Counted from the stretch's first letter, positions 15,981 to 25,147 are shown. The stretch is DNA of 61,692 nucleotides from Oscillospiraceae bacterium (GCA_017829075.1 JAGAJA010000097.1:1-61692); one strand, 5' to 3'. A program made the numbers and translations. Notes: a model not told the origin generated them from the sequence alone.

Positions 15981-16366
15981 TCATGAGCTGACCGATTAGC
16001 GGCTGTGTATAATTTTCGTTTCAGTGAGCGGAGCGCTTTCAGTGAGCGGAAAACCCTGAAGATCCTGAACACTCTGAATGCAGAAAGGACAGCAAGGTCG
16101 GAGACTAGTGAAGTTAGTATGATGATGAAATCAAACCAGTTCCAGCCGTCCTTGAAATAACCGAAACGATATACGATAAGCTTGAGTATCATCTCCACTA
16201 TGAATATTCCCAGACAAACATAGTCAGCAATTCTGAATGCCTCTCCGCAGATCTCGTTCAGTTGAGGAACTGTCTGAAGTCCGAGCAGAACAGCGTTGAA
16301 AATGATAACTCCCAGAATAACGGTCTGAAAAACAGTGCTTTCAGCAAATTTTTTTAATTTTTCCAT
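15866..16366 (-). pseudogene. Broken voltage-gated ion channel gene (voltage sensor only)
   Basis: The start at 16366 has AAGGCAAG upstream. Residues 1-120 match segments S1-S4 of bacterial voltage-gated sodium channels, with an arginine-rich S4 (RVFRIFRVFRSLKALRSLK). No S5, pore loop or S6 follows: near 16000 the frame runs into the antisense of the LytTR gene and stops at 15866. An imperfect 13-base repeat (TTTCAGTGAGCGG, about 16019-16050) marks the break. A stand-alone voltage-sensor protein is possible, but truncation is more likely. Confidence 0.65.
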
Positions 16367-16534
16367 AATTGACTTGCCTTAGATAAAATTTATTTTATTA
16401 AATTTTATAATTATTGCATTTATTTGTCAACATTATTTCAAAAAAATCTCAGAAGAACTGCAAGTTTCGATTGTGTATCAGCATATTGTCAGAGAAATCG
16501 GTAAAGGGAGGTCTGCGGCTTCCGGATTTATAAT

Positions 16535-17638
16535 TCAGCAGCACCTTGCGGCGCTGATATCGCTGCAAAAGTTCGGGATATTATACAGCGCCAGCACCTC
16601 TGTGATACTGTTTTCCTTTATGTATTCCGAAACCTTTCCGGTAAAAAACCGCATATCAATGAGGTGGGTTTCCTCGTAATCTTCCAGCACAAACTGCGCG
16701 AAGCAATTCGCATAGGAGTCCTTGATGATAAGCAGTCTGCCGTCGCCATTGCCGCTGATTTTGGTGGTAGACTGGTTGGAGTTGAAGAAGGTCGCATACT
16801 GGTCGCTGCCGCTGAGGTATTTCTCTTCATAAATGCTGTCCGTAATATAATCTCCGTTGTTGTAATCAACCTCGTGCTCTTCCGACTTATAGTATGCGTC
16901 TATTCTATCAAACGGCGCAAAGGGGTAGTTCACCTTTGAGTAGGTCGTGCCGCGGAAATTATTGCACAGCTCGCGCTTTGTCCATGCAGTCAGCGGGTCG
17001 GGAGTTTCCCCCTTTGACCGCAGCCATTCCGCGTAGGCGTAGTATGCACCAAGAGACGTCCAGTGGTGATCGGTCTTGTAGTAGATGTATTCGTTATTGT
17101 GTTCGGACAGCGCTTCGGTAACGTCCACCATGTCCAAGCCCTGTTTCTCTGCGTATTCTATGACGGAATGCTGGTTAGCGTTGGGAGCGAAAGCCGGCAG
17201 CTTATCGGACAGGATATAGCAGGCGGTTGGTACTAGCATTACCCGCATGGAGATATTATCTTCGGCGAGAGCGTCTGAGAGCATTTTCAGCGCGGCTATA
17301 TTGGCTTTTGCCTGTTTCGAGGGCAGAGATTTGTGCGCTTCGATAAGATAGCTGTCGCTTGCAAAATACACACCGTTGCTCTCCATCTTGCCGGAAATTC
17401 GGTCGGTTATCGTCTTGAGAGTCACCCAGCCGTCTCTGACGGGAAACTGATCGGAGAGATACTGTTCTATCTCATCGCCGTGCCTGCCCTCTCCGACATC
17501 ATCAAGGGTGAGCTGCGGAAACTGCTTTAATGTGCGCTTTTCGTTCTCGGAATAGTACCTGTCCGGCACAATAACGCTTGCCCCTATCCCCGCCGCAAGC
17601 AGCAGGCAGAATACTATTGAAATGACCTTGTTTCTCAT
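16535..17638 (-). CDS. DHHW-family protein of a polysaccharide O-acetylation operon
   Basis: 367 residues. An N-terminal signal/anchor (residues 5-25) is followed by an AlgX/AlgJ-like SGNH-type domain with the family hallmark YKTDHHWTSLGAYYAY. In such pairs the MBOAT protein carries acetyl groups across the membrane and the DHHW/AlgX partner transfers them to a polysaccharide outside. It lies nine bases after the MBOAT gene, in one operon with it and the DUF4358 gene. The glycan substrate is not shown by the sequence. Confidence 0.85.
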   Translation of the reverse strand: MRNKVISIVFCLLLAAGIGASVIVPDRYYSENEKRTLKQFPQLTLDDVGEGRHGDEIEQYLSDQFPVRDGWVTLKTITDRISGKMESNGVYFASDSYLIEAHKSLPSKQAKANIAALKMLSDALAEDNISMRVMLVPTACYILSDKLPAFAPNANQHSVIEYAEKQGLDMVDVTEALSEHNNEYIYYKTDHHWTSLGAYYAYAEWLRSKGETPDPLTAWTKRELCNNFRGTTYSKVNYPFAPFDRIDAYYKSEEHEVDYNNGDYITDSIYEEKYLSGSDQYATFFNSNQSTTKISGNGDGRLLIIKDSYANCFAQFVLEDYEETHLIDMRFFTGKVSEYIKENSITEVLALYNIPNFCSDISAARCC

Positions 17639-17647
17639 ATTATCCCC

Positions 17648-19051
17648 CTAAAATCTGAAATACAGAAACGGATTGTACGAGCCGCTTATCAGGAACGCCA
17701 CAGACAGGGCGCATATCCCAGTCAGCTTTACAATATCGGCTGTGAGCAGAGCTCCCTCATGTGCCGTGGCGGTCAGTTTTCCGTAAAGCTGCTTTGCCAG
17801 CGGAGTGGAAGCAATAACGCAGACCAGTATCAGCGGCAGGTAGGACAGAAGCTGATACATTGCGCCGCTGCTGACAAGACCCGCGCCTCCGCCGAACATC
17901 ACCTTGAGGTACTCAAATCCCTGTCCGAGGTCGTCAAAGGCGAACAGCACCCAGCCTAGAAGCGCCGTAAGCATAGTGTAGATATGCCCGACAAATGCGG
18001 GCGCTTTTTCCAGCCATTTCAGCAGGAACAGCTTTTCGCAGACCAGCAGCGCTCCGTAGAACGCGCCCCACAGCACGAAATTCCAGCTTGCGCCGTGCCA
18101 GAAGCCAGTCAGCAGCCACACCACCGCGATATTGCGTATCTGAATTGCAATTCCTCGGCGGTTCCCTCCGAGCGGGATATAGACGTAATCCCTGAACCAT
18201 GTACCGAGGGAGATATGCCACCTGCGCCAGAATTCTGTGACGCTCTTTGATATGTAGGGATAGTTGAAGTTCTCGTTGAAATCAAATCCGAACATCTTTC
18301 CAAGACCGATAGCCATATCGCTGTAACCGGAAAAATCGAAATATATCTGAAACGCGAACGCGATAATTCCCAGCCATGCGCCGAGAGTTGTAAGCCGTGC
18401 CGCGTCTGTCTTGGAAACGCTGTCCCACAGCAGACCGATATTGTTCGCGAGAAGCACCTTTTTGCCAAGCCCGGTTACGAAGCGCTTTACTCCGGTTCCG
18501 AAATTGTCAAAGGAGTGAGCGCGGCTGTCGAGCTGCTCTGCAATGTCGCGGTAACGCACGATAGGCCCGGCGATAAGCTGTGGGAATAGCGAAACATACG
18601 CGCCGAATGAAATTATGTTCCGCTGTACCTTTGCTTCGCCGCGGTATACGTCGATCGTATAGCTCATTGTCTGGAAGGTGTAAAACGAAATTCCGATAGG
18701 GAGCGGCAGATTTAATGTCGGGATATTCCACCCGAAAACTCCGTTCACAGTCGTGATCAGGAAATCTGAATACTTAAAGAAGCACAGCAGACCTATGTTT
18801 ACGATTACCGAAATGAGCAGACCTATTTTCTGCTTTGGTGTTCCGCGGAATTTCTCAACAAGCCTGCCGCAGGTGTAATCGAGTACCGTTGAGAATATCA
18901 TCAGCAAAACATATATCGGTTCGCCCCACGCGTAGAATAATAGGCTGAACAGGAACAGTACAGCGTTTTTTCCCTGCCGGGGTACTGCGAAATACACCAG
19001 CAGCACCGCAGGCAGGAACACAAACAGAAACGTCAGGCTTGAAAAGACCAT
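17648..19051 (-). CDS. MBOAT family membrane-bound O-acyltransferase (AlgI/DltB-like)
   Basis: 467 residues, about eleven membrane helices. Conserved MBOAT features are NYPYISKSVTEFWRRWHISL, FRDYVYIPLGGNR and the catalytic His in LTGFWHGASWNFVLWG. It imports acyl groups for O-acetylation of an extracellular polymer with the DHHW protein. The start at 19051 is one base after the DUF4358 stop, so the three genes are co-translated. Confidence 0.92.
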   Translation of the reverse strand: MVFSSLTFLFVFLPAVLLVYFAVPRQGKNAVLFLFSLLFYAWGEPIYVLLMIFSTVLDYTCGRLVEKFRGTPKQKIGLLISVIVNIGLLCFFKYSDFLITTVNGVFGWNIPTLNLPLPIGISFYTFQTMSYTIDVYRGEAKVQRNIISFGAYVSLFPQLIAGPIVRYRDIAEQLDSRAHSFDNFGTGVKRFVTGLGKKVLLANNIGLLWDSVSKTDAARLTTLGAWLGIIAFAFQIYFDFSGYSDMAIGLGKMFGFDFNENFNYPYISKSVTEFWRRWHISLGTWFRDYVYIPLGGNRRGIAIQIRNIAVVWLLTGFWHGASWNFVLWGAFYGALLVCEKLFLLKWLEKAPAFVGHIYTMLTALLGWVLFAFDDLGQGFEYLKVMFGGGAGLVSSGAMYQLLSYLPLILVCVIASTPLAKQLYGKLTATAHEGALLTADIVKLTGICALSVAFLISGSYNPFLYFRF

Positions 19052-19052
19052 T

Positions 19053-19948
19053 TTATCCTCCGATTATGGGCATACCGTCGAATTCGTCCTCGTCAAATAC
19101 AAATCCGCCGTCAAATTCTTCGTCGTTATCGACTATCTCCGGCTCGGTGATGACCGCAAGATTCTTCGGAACGCTGCCGAAAAGTTCTTTTATAGTGTTG
19201 TCGATCTTCTCGTATTCAGAGGCGGCAAGCTTTGCCTCGTCCTCGGCGGAGGCGTCGGAGGGAGCGTAATCGCCAGCCATGATGAACATTACAAGATCGC
19301 CGATTTTATAGAGCCTTGCGCCCTCCACCTTTGCAACGCTGAACGGGTACTGCCTTATGTAGCTTATCGTGCGTGCGTAGTTTTCGTTAAGTATATCTAC
19401 CGCTGTATCTGCATAGCCGGACTTGCACTTCATAACTAATACGGTATCTAAATATACGGCAGTGATCGCCGTCTGCTTTGCGGAATAGCTCTCAATCTGC
19501 GAGAGGTCAATATCCGCCATATTTGAGAAGAGCAGCTCGTTTTCAGGAATGTCAACGGTGCATAAATATCCGTCACCGAGAGCCTTTGCTATTGCTGCTT
19601 CGACATCTGCGGGTGATACTGATTTGGTTTCCTCCGGCTTGGTTTCGGGCTTGGTTTCGGGCTTAGTTTCGGGCTTAGTTTCGGGTGTGGTTTCAGGTTT
19701 AGTTTCCGGCTTGCTGTCGGTGTTGTCGGCAGGCTTTTCGTCCTGCTTGGAGTGTTTTCCGCAGGCTTGCTGTCAGTGCTGTCAGCGGGCTTCTCTTCTT
19801 CCTTTGAGGAGGTGTCTGCCGGATTTACAGTATCGCTGGCTGATGTGTTATCGGAGGGGGCAACGTTATTGGACGTCTGATCGCTTGCACAGCTGGCAAG
19901 TGAAAGAACCATAAATGCTGCAACTGCGAGTGTGATAAACTTTTTCAT
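19053..19948 (-). pseudogene. DUF4358 lipoprotein gene with an internal frameshift
   Basis: Two frames together encode one protein. Part one starts at 19948 with a lipoprotein signal (lipobox LASC) and a Ser/Thr/Pro/Glu linker. The natural continuation lies in another frame from about 19750: a KPET-repeat linker and then the DUF4358 domain (LFSNMADIDLSQIESY onward) ending at 19053. The frame is open throughout once shifted by one base near 19745-19756. DUF4358 proteins accompany DHHW/MBOAT pairs, which fits. Without the shift the lipoprotein would end after 119 residues with a scrambled tail. A sequencing error, a real mutation or slippage in the repeats are all possible. Confidence 0.75.
19639..19710. 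repeat. 12-base tandem repeat in the DUF4358 linker
   Basis: The unit GGTTTCGGGCTT (plus strand) recurs about six times with small changes and encodes KPET units on the minus strand. Such arrays vary in copy number and lie close to the frameshift. Confidence 0.75.
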
Positions 19949-20056
19949 ATTAAAATACCTCTTTCGTTATCTGTTTTGTTTTTTCAGAAGGATTGTACCG
20001 CTCGTACGCTGCGGTTTTTGCCTTTCTGCATATATAACGAACGAGAAAATGAAAAT

Positions 20057-20100
20057 GTCGGAAAATCTCAAAAATTTTTTTGAAATCTTCCGACTTTTTT
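20057..20100. terminator. Terminator after the anti-sigma gene
   Basis: Hairpin with GTCGGAA/TTCCGAC arms and an AT-rich inner stem, with T-rich sequence on both sides. Confidence 0.65.
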
Positions 20101-20102
20101 AT

Positions 20103-20765
20103 TTATTTGATTTTTTCGTATACTCCGGTAATATCATCAGCGGATATTCCGTTGTTGTTCATCAGAATATATGTCACCGCTCCGTCAGTCCATGTCAGCT
20201 TGAAAGAATTATATTCCATACCTCGTATTGTTTCAAGCACCGCGTCGTTTGCAGCGTCTATCTTGTCGCTCTTTATGAGCGTTCCGTTTATACCGGAGAA
20301 ATCTCCGCTCTGCTTTGAGGCACGCAGCGTGTAGGAATTACCATCGTACTCAAAACTGATATTTGCAATGTTTCCGTCCAGAACATTGTATGACGCATTT
20401 TCCGAACCCTCCGGCACATCAATGCTGAAACCAAGCTTCTCCTGCAATTCCTCAGCCGACATTTCTCCTGCAAAAGGATTTCCTCCAAGAACGCTTTCAT
20501 CGCTTTCCACCGGAGCTGCGCCAAGCTTTGGAATGACGTTTATTCCCACCAGCAGAATTGCGAAGCAGGCTGCAACGGGAAGCGCCCATTTTAGTATTCT
20601 GTTCAGCGGCATTGCCTTTGGCTTTTCGGATTTTTGTGCTATCTCTGCGCTCTGCTGTTCTGCCGCCTTGCGCCTGATGTTCTGGAGCATTCTCTCCCGT
20701 GCGCCGTCGGCAGGTTCTATATTATCAATGGATTTTCTGATAGGGTTATTGGTTTGTTCACTCAT
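20103..20765 (-). CDS. Anti-sigma factor-like membrane protein
   Basis: 220 residues. The ATG at 20765 follows GGGAGGCG and overlaps the sigma-factor stop (ATGA). A cytoplasmic stretch (1-55) is followed by a single helix (about 60-80, WALPVAACFAILLVGINVI) and an extracytoplasmic domain resembling DUF4367 (LGFSIDVPEG onward). Translational coupling to an ECF sigma factor and the topology suggest it holds the sigma at the membrane until a surface signal arrives. No zinc-binding HxxxCxxC motif is seen, so it is not of the ZAS type. Confidence 0.7.
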   Translation of the reverse strand: MSEQTNNPIRKSIDNIEPADGARERMLQNIRRKAAEQQSAEIAQKSEKPKAMPLNRILKWALPVAACFAILLVGINVIPKLGAAPVESDESVLGGNPFAGEMSAEELQEKLGFSIDVPEGSENASYNVLDGNIANISFEYDGNSYTLRASKQSGDFSGINGTLIKSDKIDAANDAVLETIRGMEYNSFKLTWTDGAVTYILMNNNGISADDITGVYEKIK

Positions 20766-21253
20766 CGAAAATCGCCTCCCAATATATCCTTTAGTAGTTT
20801 TCGTGCGTCCCTCAATTGATTTCGGACTGTTGACGGCGGTCTGCCGAGTATCTGGGCAATTTCCTCCGTCTGGTAGCCCTCGTAATAATACAGCCATATC
20901 ACGTCCTTGTATTTAACAGGGAGATTTTTCACTACCTCGGTGACATCGCTGTTGTCCTCCGGTTCGGGTGCGGCAAGCTCCGGCTCGTCGTCGATAGAAA
21001 CAACAGCTTTGTGCTTCCAGCTTTTCAGCCTGTCCTTGCAGAGGTTTATTGCGGTGACGGTAAGCCATTTTCGCTCGTGTATCTCGTCGGTGAACTTGTA
21101 TTCGTTTGTGAGAAGCTTAACGAATACGTCCTCGGTGCAGTCCTCCGCTTCTGCGGCTGATTTCATGTATGTCATACATAGCCGGTAGACGTATTTCCAG
21201 TGGCGTTCGTAAAACGCCTCGAATTCTGCGTCGGTGCTGAATGTCTCTCCCAT
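20762..21253 (-). CDS. ECF-type RNA polymerase sigma factor
   Basis: 163 residues, start at 21253 after GGGAGGTAA; an in-frame start 66 bases upstream lacks a site. Region 2 (FEAFYERHWKYVYRLCMTYMK..AEDCTEDVFVKLL) and region 4 (LPVKYKDVIWLYYYEGYQTEEIAQILGRPPSTVRNQL, helix-turn-helix) are complete, joined by an acidic linker. It directs polymerase to a stress or envelope regulon. The cognate anti-sigma follows. Confidence 0.9.
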   Translation of the reverse strand: MGETFSTDAEFEAFYERHWKYVYRLCMTYMKSAAEAEDCTEDVFVKLLTNEYKFTDEIHERKWLTVTAINLCKDRLKSWKHKAVVSIDDEPELAAPEPEDNSDVTEVVKNLPVKYKDVIWLYYYEGYQTEEIAQILGRPPSTVRNQLRDARKLLKDILGGDFR

Positions 21254-21455
21254 AGGAGTTACCTCCCTGCATATATTATAACGATTGAAACTGCCGTTTT
21301 GTCGGGTAGAATTACTCATAATATTTCATATTATATCACAGCGCAGGAACTATTGCAATACCCTAAGGTAATTCAAAATTATATGCTGATGAAAAAAAGT
21401 AACGATGAATTTTCATGATCTCACAATTAATAATTCTGAAACAATTCTCAAACAA

Positions 21456-21485
21456 TTGACAAACACAGGAGCTGTAATATATAAT
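21456..21485 (+). promoter_or_regulatory. Promoter of the membrane protein/two-component operon
   Basis: TTGACA at 21456-21461, an 18-base spacer, TATAAT at 21480-21485, about 28 bases before the start at 21513. Confidence 0.75.
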
Positions 21486-21512
21486 AAATATGAACTCTGC
21501 GAGGTGAAAACA

Positions 21513-22208
21513 ATGAAACCGTCGGAGATAAAAACGCGGCTTCTGAAATTCAGCAAAACAGCATTCCAGCGGGCAGGAAAGAAAAAAGGACGCTCCCTGC
21601 ACATCACCGGCGCTTCCTGTCTTGGTAATATTCTGGTGGGAACAGGGAAGCTCATTATGGGGATAATTTCGCTGTCGTTTTTCACCTGCGTCAGCGCGTT
21701 TTATACATTCGGAATGGTGGCGGCTAAGGTCGTGGCGCTTGCGGGAATTCTGAAAGAGGAAAACTCACGGGCGCAGTACAGGTATTATAAGGTGTCGGGA
21801 CTTATACTCATAGGATCAAGCGTGGCGTACATTCTTTATTCTGTGTGGATACAGTTTCACCCGCCTACAAGCGTATATCATATGTATATCGCCCTCGGAA
21901 TAGCCACCGTAACATTCACTGAAATTACGCTGAATATCCGCGGCGTTGTTATAGAATTCAAGAATAAATCGCCGCTTTTCCATGCGCTGAAGATGATAAA
22001 CCTTGCTTCCTCGCTGATTTCGCTGGTGCTGGTGCAGAATGCGATATTGTCGTTTGTTCATGTACAGCAGGAGGTCGCAGACGAGCGTCTGGCGCAAATG
22101 GCAAGCGGGCTTACCGGCATATTCATGGGAAGCATTGCGGCGGTATTGGGAATATTCATGCTGATCAGAATAAACATCATGCAGAAAAGATCGGAGGAAA
22201 GCAAATGA
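21513..22208 (+). CDS. Membrane protein co-transcribed with a two-component system
   Basis: 231 residues, ATG at 21513 after GAGGTG. A basic N-terminus (KTRLLKFSKTAFQRAGKKKGR) precedes about six hydrophobic helices. I do not recognise the family. Its stop overlaps the response-regulator start (ATGA), so the three proteins are made together and it may be an accessory sensor or an output of the kinase. Confidence 0.65.
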   Translation: MKPSEIKTRLLKFSKTAFQRAGKKKGRSLHITGASCLGNILVGTGKLIMGIISLSFFTCVSAFYTFGMVAAKVVALAGILKEENSRAQYRYYKVSGLILIGSSVAYILYSVWIQFHPPTSVYHMYIALGIATVTFTEITLNIRGVVIEFKNKSPLFHALKMINLASSLISLVLVQNAILSFVHVQQEVADERLAQMASGLTGIFMGSIAAVLGIFMLIRINIMQKRSEESK

Positions 22209-22876
22209 TAAATATACTGGTTTTAGAGGACGATGCAAAGCTCAATCAAACGGTTTGCACATATCTGAACGACTGCGGATTTCATGCCAAGGGCTGTCTG
22301 AATGCGAATGAGGCTTTTGATGAAATGTACGGCAATATTTACGAGATGATAATTTCCGATATTATGATGCCGGGTATAGACGGATTCGAATTCGCAGAGA
22401 ACGTCCGCAAGGTAAACAAGCATATCCCGATACTTTTCATGTCCGCCCGGGACGATCTGCCATCAAAGCAGCGCGGATTTCAACTCGGAATTGACGACTA
22501 TATGGTGAAGCCGATCGAACTTGACGAGCTTCTGTTGCGGGTAAGGGCGCTGCTACGCCGCGCGAATATTGAAATGGAGCGGCGACTCGCTGTCGGGAAC
22601 CTCACCCTTGACGCGGACGCTCTTACCGCAGAAATTAGCGGCGAAGAAATTCCCGTCACCACGCGTGAGTTCAACATAATCTACAAGCTGCTGTCCTACC
22701 CGAACAAGACCTTTTCAAGGGCGCAGCTCATGGACGAATTCTGGGGAATAGAGTCAGAAACCAGCCTGCGGGCGGTGGACGTCTACATAACAAAGCTCCG
22801 GGACAAACTCTCCGACTGTGACGGATTTGAGATAAAGACGATACGCGGCATAGGCTATAAGGCGGTGCTGAAATGA
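22205..22876 (+). CDS. OmpR-family response regulator
   Basis: 223 residues. Receiver domain with acidic pocket (ED/D at 8-10), phospho-acceptor Asp52 in IISDIMMPG, Ser in FMSARDD and Lys in MVKPIELDELL. The C-terminal winged helix (about 125-223) has the usual TTREFNIIYKLLSYPNKTFSR and RAVDVYITKLRDKL. The next gene is its cognate kinase. Start and stop overlap both neighbours. Confidence 0.93.
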   Translation: MINILVLEDDAKLNQTVCTYLNDCGFHAKGCLNANEAFDEMYGNIYEMIISDIMMPGIDGFEFAENVRKVNKHIPILFMSARDDLPSKQRGFQLGIDDYMVKPIELDELLLRVRALLRRANIEMERRLAVGNLTLDADALTAEISGEEIPVTTREFNIIYKLLSYPNKTFSRAQLMDEFWGIESETSLRAVDVYITKLRDKLSDCDGFEIKTIRGIGYKAVLK

Positions 22877-23940
22877 AGCATGAACACAAGGTAAAAACCT
22901 CACGGTTTCCGGTGTCGCTGCTGGTGACTCTGTTCGTTTCGTTACTTTTGCTGTCTGGAATGCACGCCGGTTTGCTTGTCCTCGGTGACGAAATGGGCTG
23001 GAATAAGATAGTCCAGACGTTAGTTCCAATGGTCTACTGGTTACTTGTAGCGGCGGCTCTCACCATTTATACCGGGTGGCGGGTGAAGCGTACCTACGAG
23101 ATACCAATGCAGAAGCTGGCGCAGGCGACTTCAAAGGTTGCGCACGGGGATTTCTCGGTGTATATCCCGCCGATAAATTCAGCGGACAAGACCGATTACC
23201 TTGACGTAATGATAATGGACTTCAACAAAATGGTGGAGGAACTGGGCAGCATTGAAACGCTGAAAACCGATTTTTTCTCCAACGTTTCCCATGAAATAAA
23301 GACCCCGCTTGCAGTCATTCAGAACAGCGCGGAGCTTTTGCAGATGGAGAACATTTCCGAGGAGCAGCGTCAGGAGTGCATTTCCGCGATACTAAGTTCA
23401 TCAAAGCGGTTGTCGAATCTCATCACGAATATTCTCAAACTGAACAAGCTGGACAAGCAGGTGATAAAGCCAAAGGCGGAGAGTTTCGATCTATGCCAGC
23501 AGCTTTGCGAGTGCGCTCTGCAATTCGAGAGAACGTGGGAGAAAAAGAACATCGAATTCGAGGCGGAGCTTGAGGACAGAGCTATGGTGAACGCCGACGA
23601 GGAGCTGCTCGCGCTTGTATGGACAAATCTGCTGTCAAACGCATTGAAATTCACCCCGGAGGGCGGGAGGATAACGCTTTCGCAGACCTCTGACGACAAG
23701 CAGATAACCGTGACCGTTTCCGACACGGGCTGCGGCATGGACGAGAAAACCATGGCGCATATCTTCGATAAATTCTATCAGGGGGATACGTCGCATTCCA
23801 CCGAGGGAAACGGGCTGGGGCTTGCGCTGGTGCAGAAGATAGTGCAGCTTTCGGACGGGACTATATCGGTAAAAAGCGCCGTCGGTATTGGAAGTACATT
23901 CACTGTGATACTTCCGGCTTCATCTCACAGAAATCAATGA
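22873..23940 (+). CDS. Sensor histidine kinase
   Basis: 355 residues. Two membrane helices (about 14-33 and 45-65) enclose only a very short outer loop, so sensing is probably within the membrane or through the upstream membrane protein. A HAMP-like segment, then HisKA with His140 in VSHEIKTPLAV, N-box NLLSNALKF, G1 DTGCGMDE, F-box and G2 GNGLGLALV. The short loop is typical of BceS-like intramembrane sensors, but the gene is longer and no BceAB transporter is adjacent. Confidence 0.9.
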   Translation: MKHEHKVKTSRFPVSLLVTLFVSLLLLSGMHAGLLVLGDEMGWNKIVQTLVPMVYWLLVAAALTIYTGWRVKRTYEIPMQKLAQATSKVAHGDFSVYIPPINSADKTDYLDVMIMDFNKMVEELGSIETLKTDFFSNVSHEIKTPLAVIQNSAELLQMENISEEQRQECISAILSSSKRLSNLITNILKLNKLDKQVIKPKAESFDLCQQLCECALQFERTWEKKNIEFEAELEDRAMVNADEELLALVWTNLLSNALKFTPEGGRITLSQTSDDKQITVTVSDTGCGMDEKTMAHIFDKFYQGDTSHSTEGNGLGLALVQKIVQLSDGTISVKSAVGIGSTFTVILPASSHRNQ

Positions 23941-23950
23941 ATAACTCAGC

Positions 23951-23985
23951 TATGCCGCTGTTCATACCAGACAGCGGCATTTTAA
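23951..23985 (+). terminator. Terminator after the kinase gene
   Basis: Stem ATGCCGCTGT/ACAGCGGCAT (23952-23961, 23971-23980) followed by TTTAAT. Confidence 0.8.
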
Positions 23986-24095
23986 TATTTCATAAACAAT
24001 ATTCAAGCAATACCGAAACAATTACGAGTTATTATATATTCATCAAAAGAAAACGGCAGTAAATGCTGAAATCATTCAAACAGGAGGAGAACATT

Positions 24096-24449
24096 ATGGA
24101 AAACTACACCCCGAACGAGAAAGACAGAAAAAGAGCCGAGCAGATCCGCCGGCAGTATATCCCCCATGACGTGAACAAGGCAGAGCAGCTTGAGGAGATC
24201 GACAAAAAGGTCAAGACCCCCGGCAGAGTGATCGGAACGATCATCGGGATTATCGGTGTGCTGGTCATGGGCGCAGGAATGTCTATGATCATGGTGGAGG
24301 GAGAAATGGTAAACGGGCTTATACTCAGCATTCCGGGAATGGTCGCAGTGCTTGCCGCATATCCCGTTTACGAACTCATCACCAACAGCAGAAAGGCTAA
24401 ATACTCCGACGAGGTAATCCGGCTCAGCGACGAGCTTATCAATAAGTAA
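24096..24449 (+). CDS. Small membrane protein, two helices
   Basis: 117 residues, ATG at 24096 after CAGGAGGAG; an upstream in-frame ATG lacks a site. A charged N-terminal half (1-45) is followed by two helices (about 46-68 and 76-95) and a cytoplasmic tail. Similar Clostridia proteins are often labelled dihydropteridine reductase without support; I see no nucleotide-binding motif and would not use that name. The next gene follows 14 bases later. Confidence 0.65.
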   Translation: MENYTPNEKDRKRAEQIRRQYIPHDVNKAEQLEEIDKKVKTPGRVIGTIIGIIGVLVMGAGMSMIMVEGEMVNGLILSIPGMVAVLAAYPVYELITNSRKAKYSDEVIRLSDELINK

Positions 24450-24463
24450 TGGAGGACAACAAA

Positions 24464-24994
24464 ATGAAAGAAAACAGTTTTATCGGGTATGAATACCGCA
24501 GTATTGACGTAAAGAAAAGCATGGCTTCGCTGTATGTAGACGGCTACGAAAATTTCGGCTGGAAGCTGGAGGGCTCTGAATATCCCATTACCGGGGTGGA
24601 CACAGTGACTCTGAAATTCAAGCGCGATCGCAAGATATGCAACAAGGCGGAGCTGACGCGGCTCCAGAGAAATTTCGACGCCTGCGTTTCTGAGATACAG
24701 TCGCTGGAGGGCTCAAAGTATCTCAAGGCTTCTGTGGCGGCATATTCTGTTGGTATAGTTGGAACGGCATTCATGGCGGGTTCGGTTTTCGCCGTTACAT
24801 CAAACCTTATCGTTCCCTGCATAATTCTCGCCGTTCCCGCATTCATAGGCTGGGCGCTGCCGTATTTCCTTTATAAGAATATTTCAAAGAAAAGAACCGA
24901 GGAGATTACTCCGCTTATCGAGAAGAAATACGACGATATTTATTCGATCTGCGAAAAGGCAAACGCGCTGCTTGGGACAAGCGACAGCGTTTAA
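24464..24994 (+). CDS. Membrane protein of unknown function
   Basis: 176 residues. I chose the ATG at 24464 because GGAGGA at 24451-24456 precedes it; an in-frame ATG at 24449 overlaps the previous stop. A soluble N-terminal half (1-88) with mixed charge, then two helices (about 92-112 and 118-138) and a cytoplasmic tail. The arrangement mirrors the previous gene and the two are co-transcribed. The function is unknown. Confidence 0.65.
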   Translation: MKENSFIGYEYRSIDVKKSMASLYVDGYENFGWKLEGSEYPITGVDTVTLKFKRDRKICNKAELTRLQRNFDACVSEIQSLEGSKYLKASVAAYSVGIVGTAFMAGSVFAVTSNLIVPCIILAVPAFIGWALPYFLYKNISKKRTEEITPLIEKKYDDIYSICEKANALLGTSDSV

Positions 24995-24999
24995 GGGAA

Positions 25000-25028
25000 T
25001 TGATTTTTTGCCGCAGACATGGTAAAAT
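25000..25028 (+). promoter_or_regulatory. Promoter of a minigene
   Basis: TTGATT at 25000-25005, exactly 17 bases, TAAAAT at 25023-25028. Confidence 0.6.
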
Positions 25029-25055
25029 GATTGTATGGAATTAAGGAGGTGCTCA

Positions 25056-25106
25056 ATGAGAGCTGCGATTTATAACGGACAGTCCTTTTCAGCCATATGC
25101 TCATAG
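25056..25106 (+). CDS. 16-residue peptide minigene (MRAAIYNGQSFSAICS)
   Basis: ATG at 25056 preceded by a near-perfect AAGGAGGTG at 25043-25051 and followed, after six bases past the stop, by a terminator. Promoter, strong ribosome site, 16 codons and hairpin form a self-contained unit of about 115 bases. The first residues resemble the start of zinc-type alcohol dehydrogenases (MKAAxYxG), so it may be the stump of a deleted gene. Otherwise it could be a small peptide or leader. Nothing supports a specific function. Confidence 0.45.
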   Translation: MRAAIYNGQSFSAICS

Positions 25107-25112
25107 CAAAAA

Positions 25113-25147
25113 ACCACCGCTGCGTTGATTTGCAGCGGTGGATTTTG
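25113..25147 (+). terminator. Terminator of the minigene
   Basis: Ten-base stem CCACCGCTGC/GCAGCGGTGG followed by ATTTTG. Confidence 0.75.

Noticed and set aside
19549..19914. Frame encoding repeated SGLV units
   Set aside because: It is only the antisense reading of the KPET repeat of the DUF4358 linker.
24096..24449. Naming the small membrane protein dihydropteridine reductase
   Set aside because: Similar proteins sometimes carry that name, but no NAD(P)-binding or catalytic motif is present and two membrane helices dominate.
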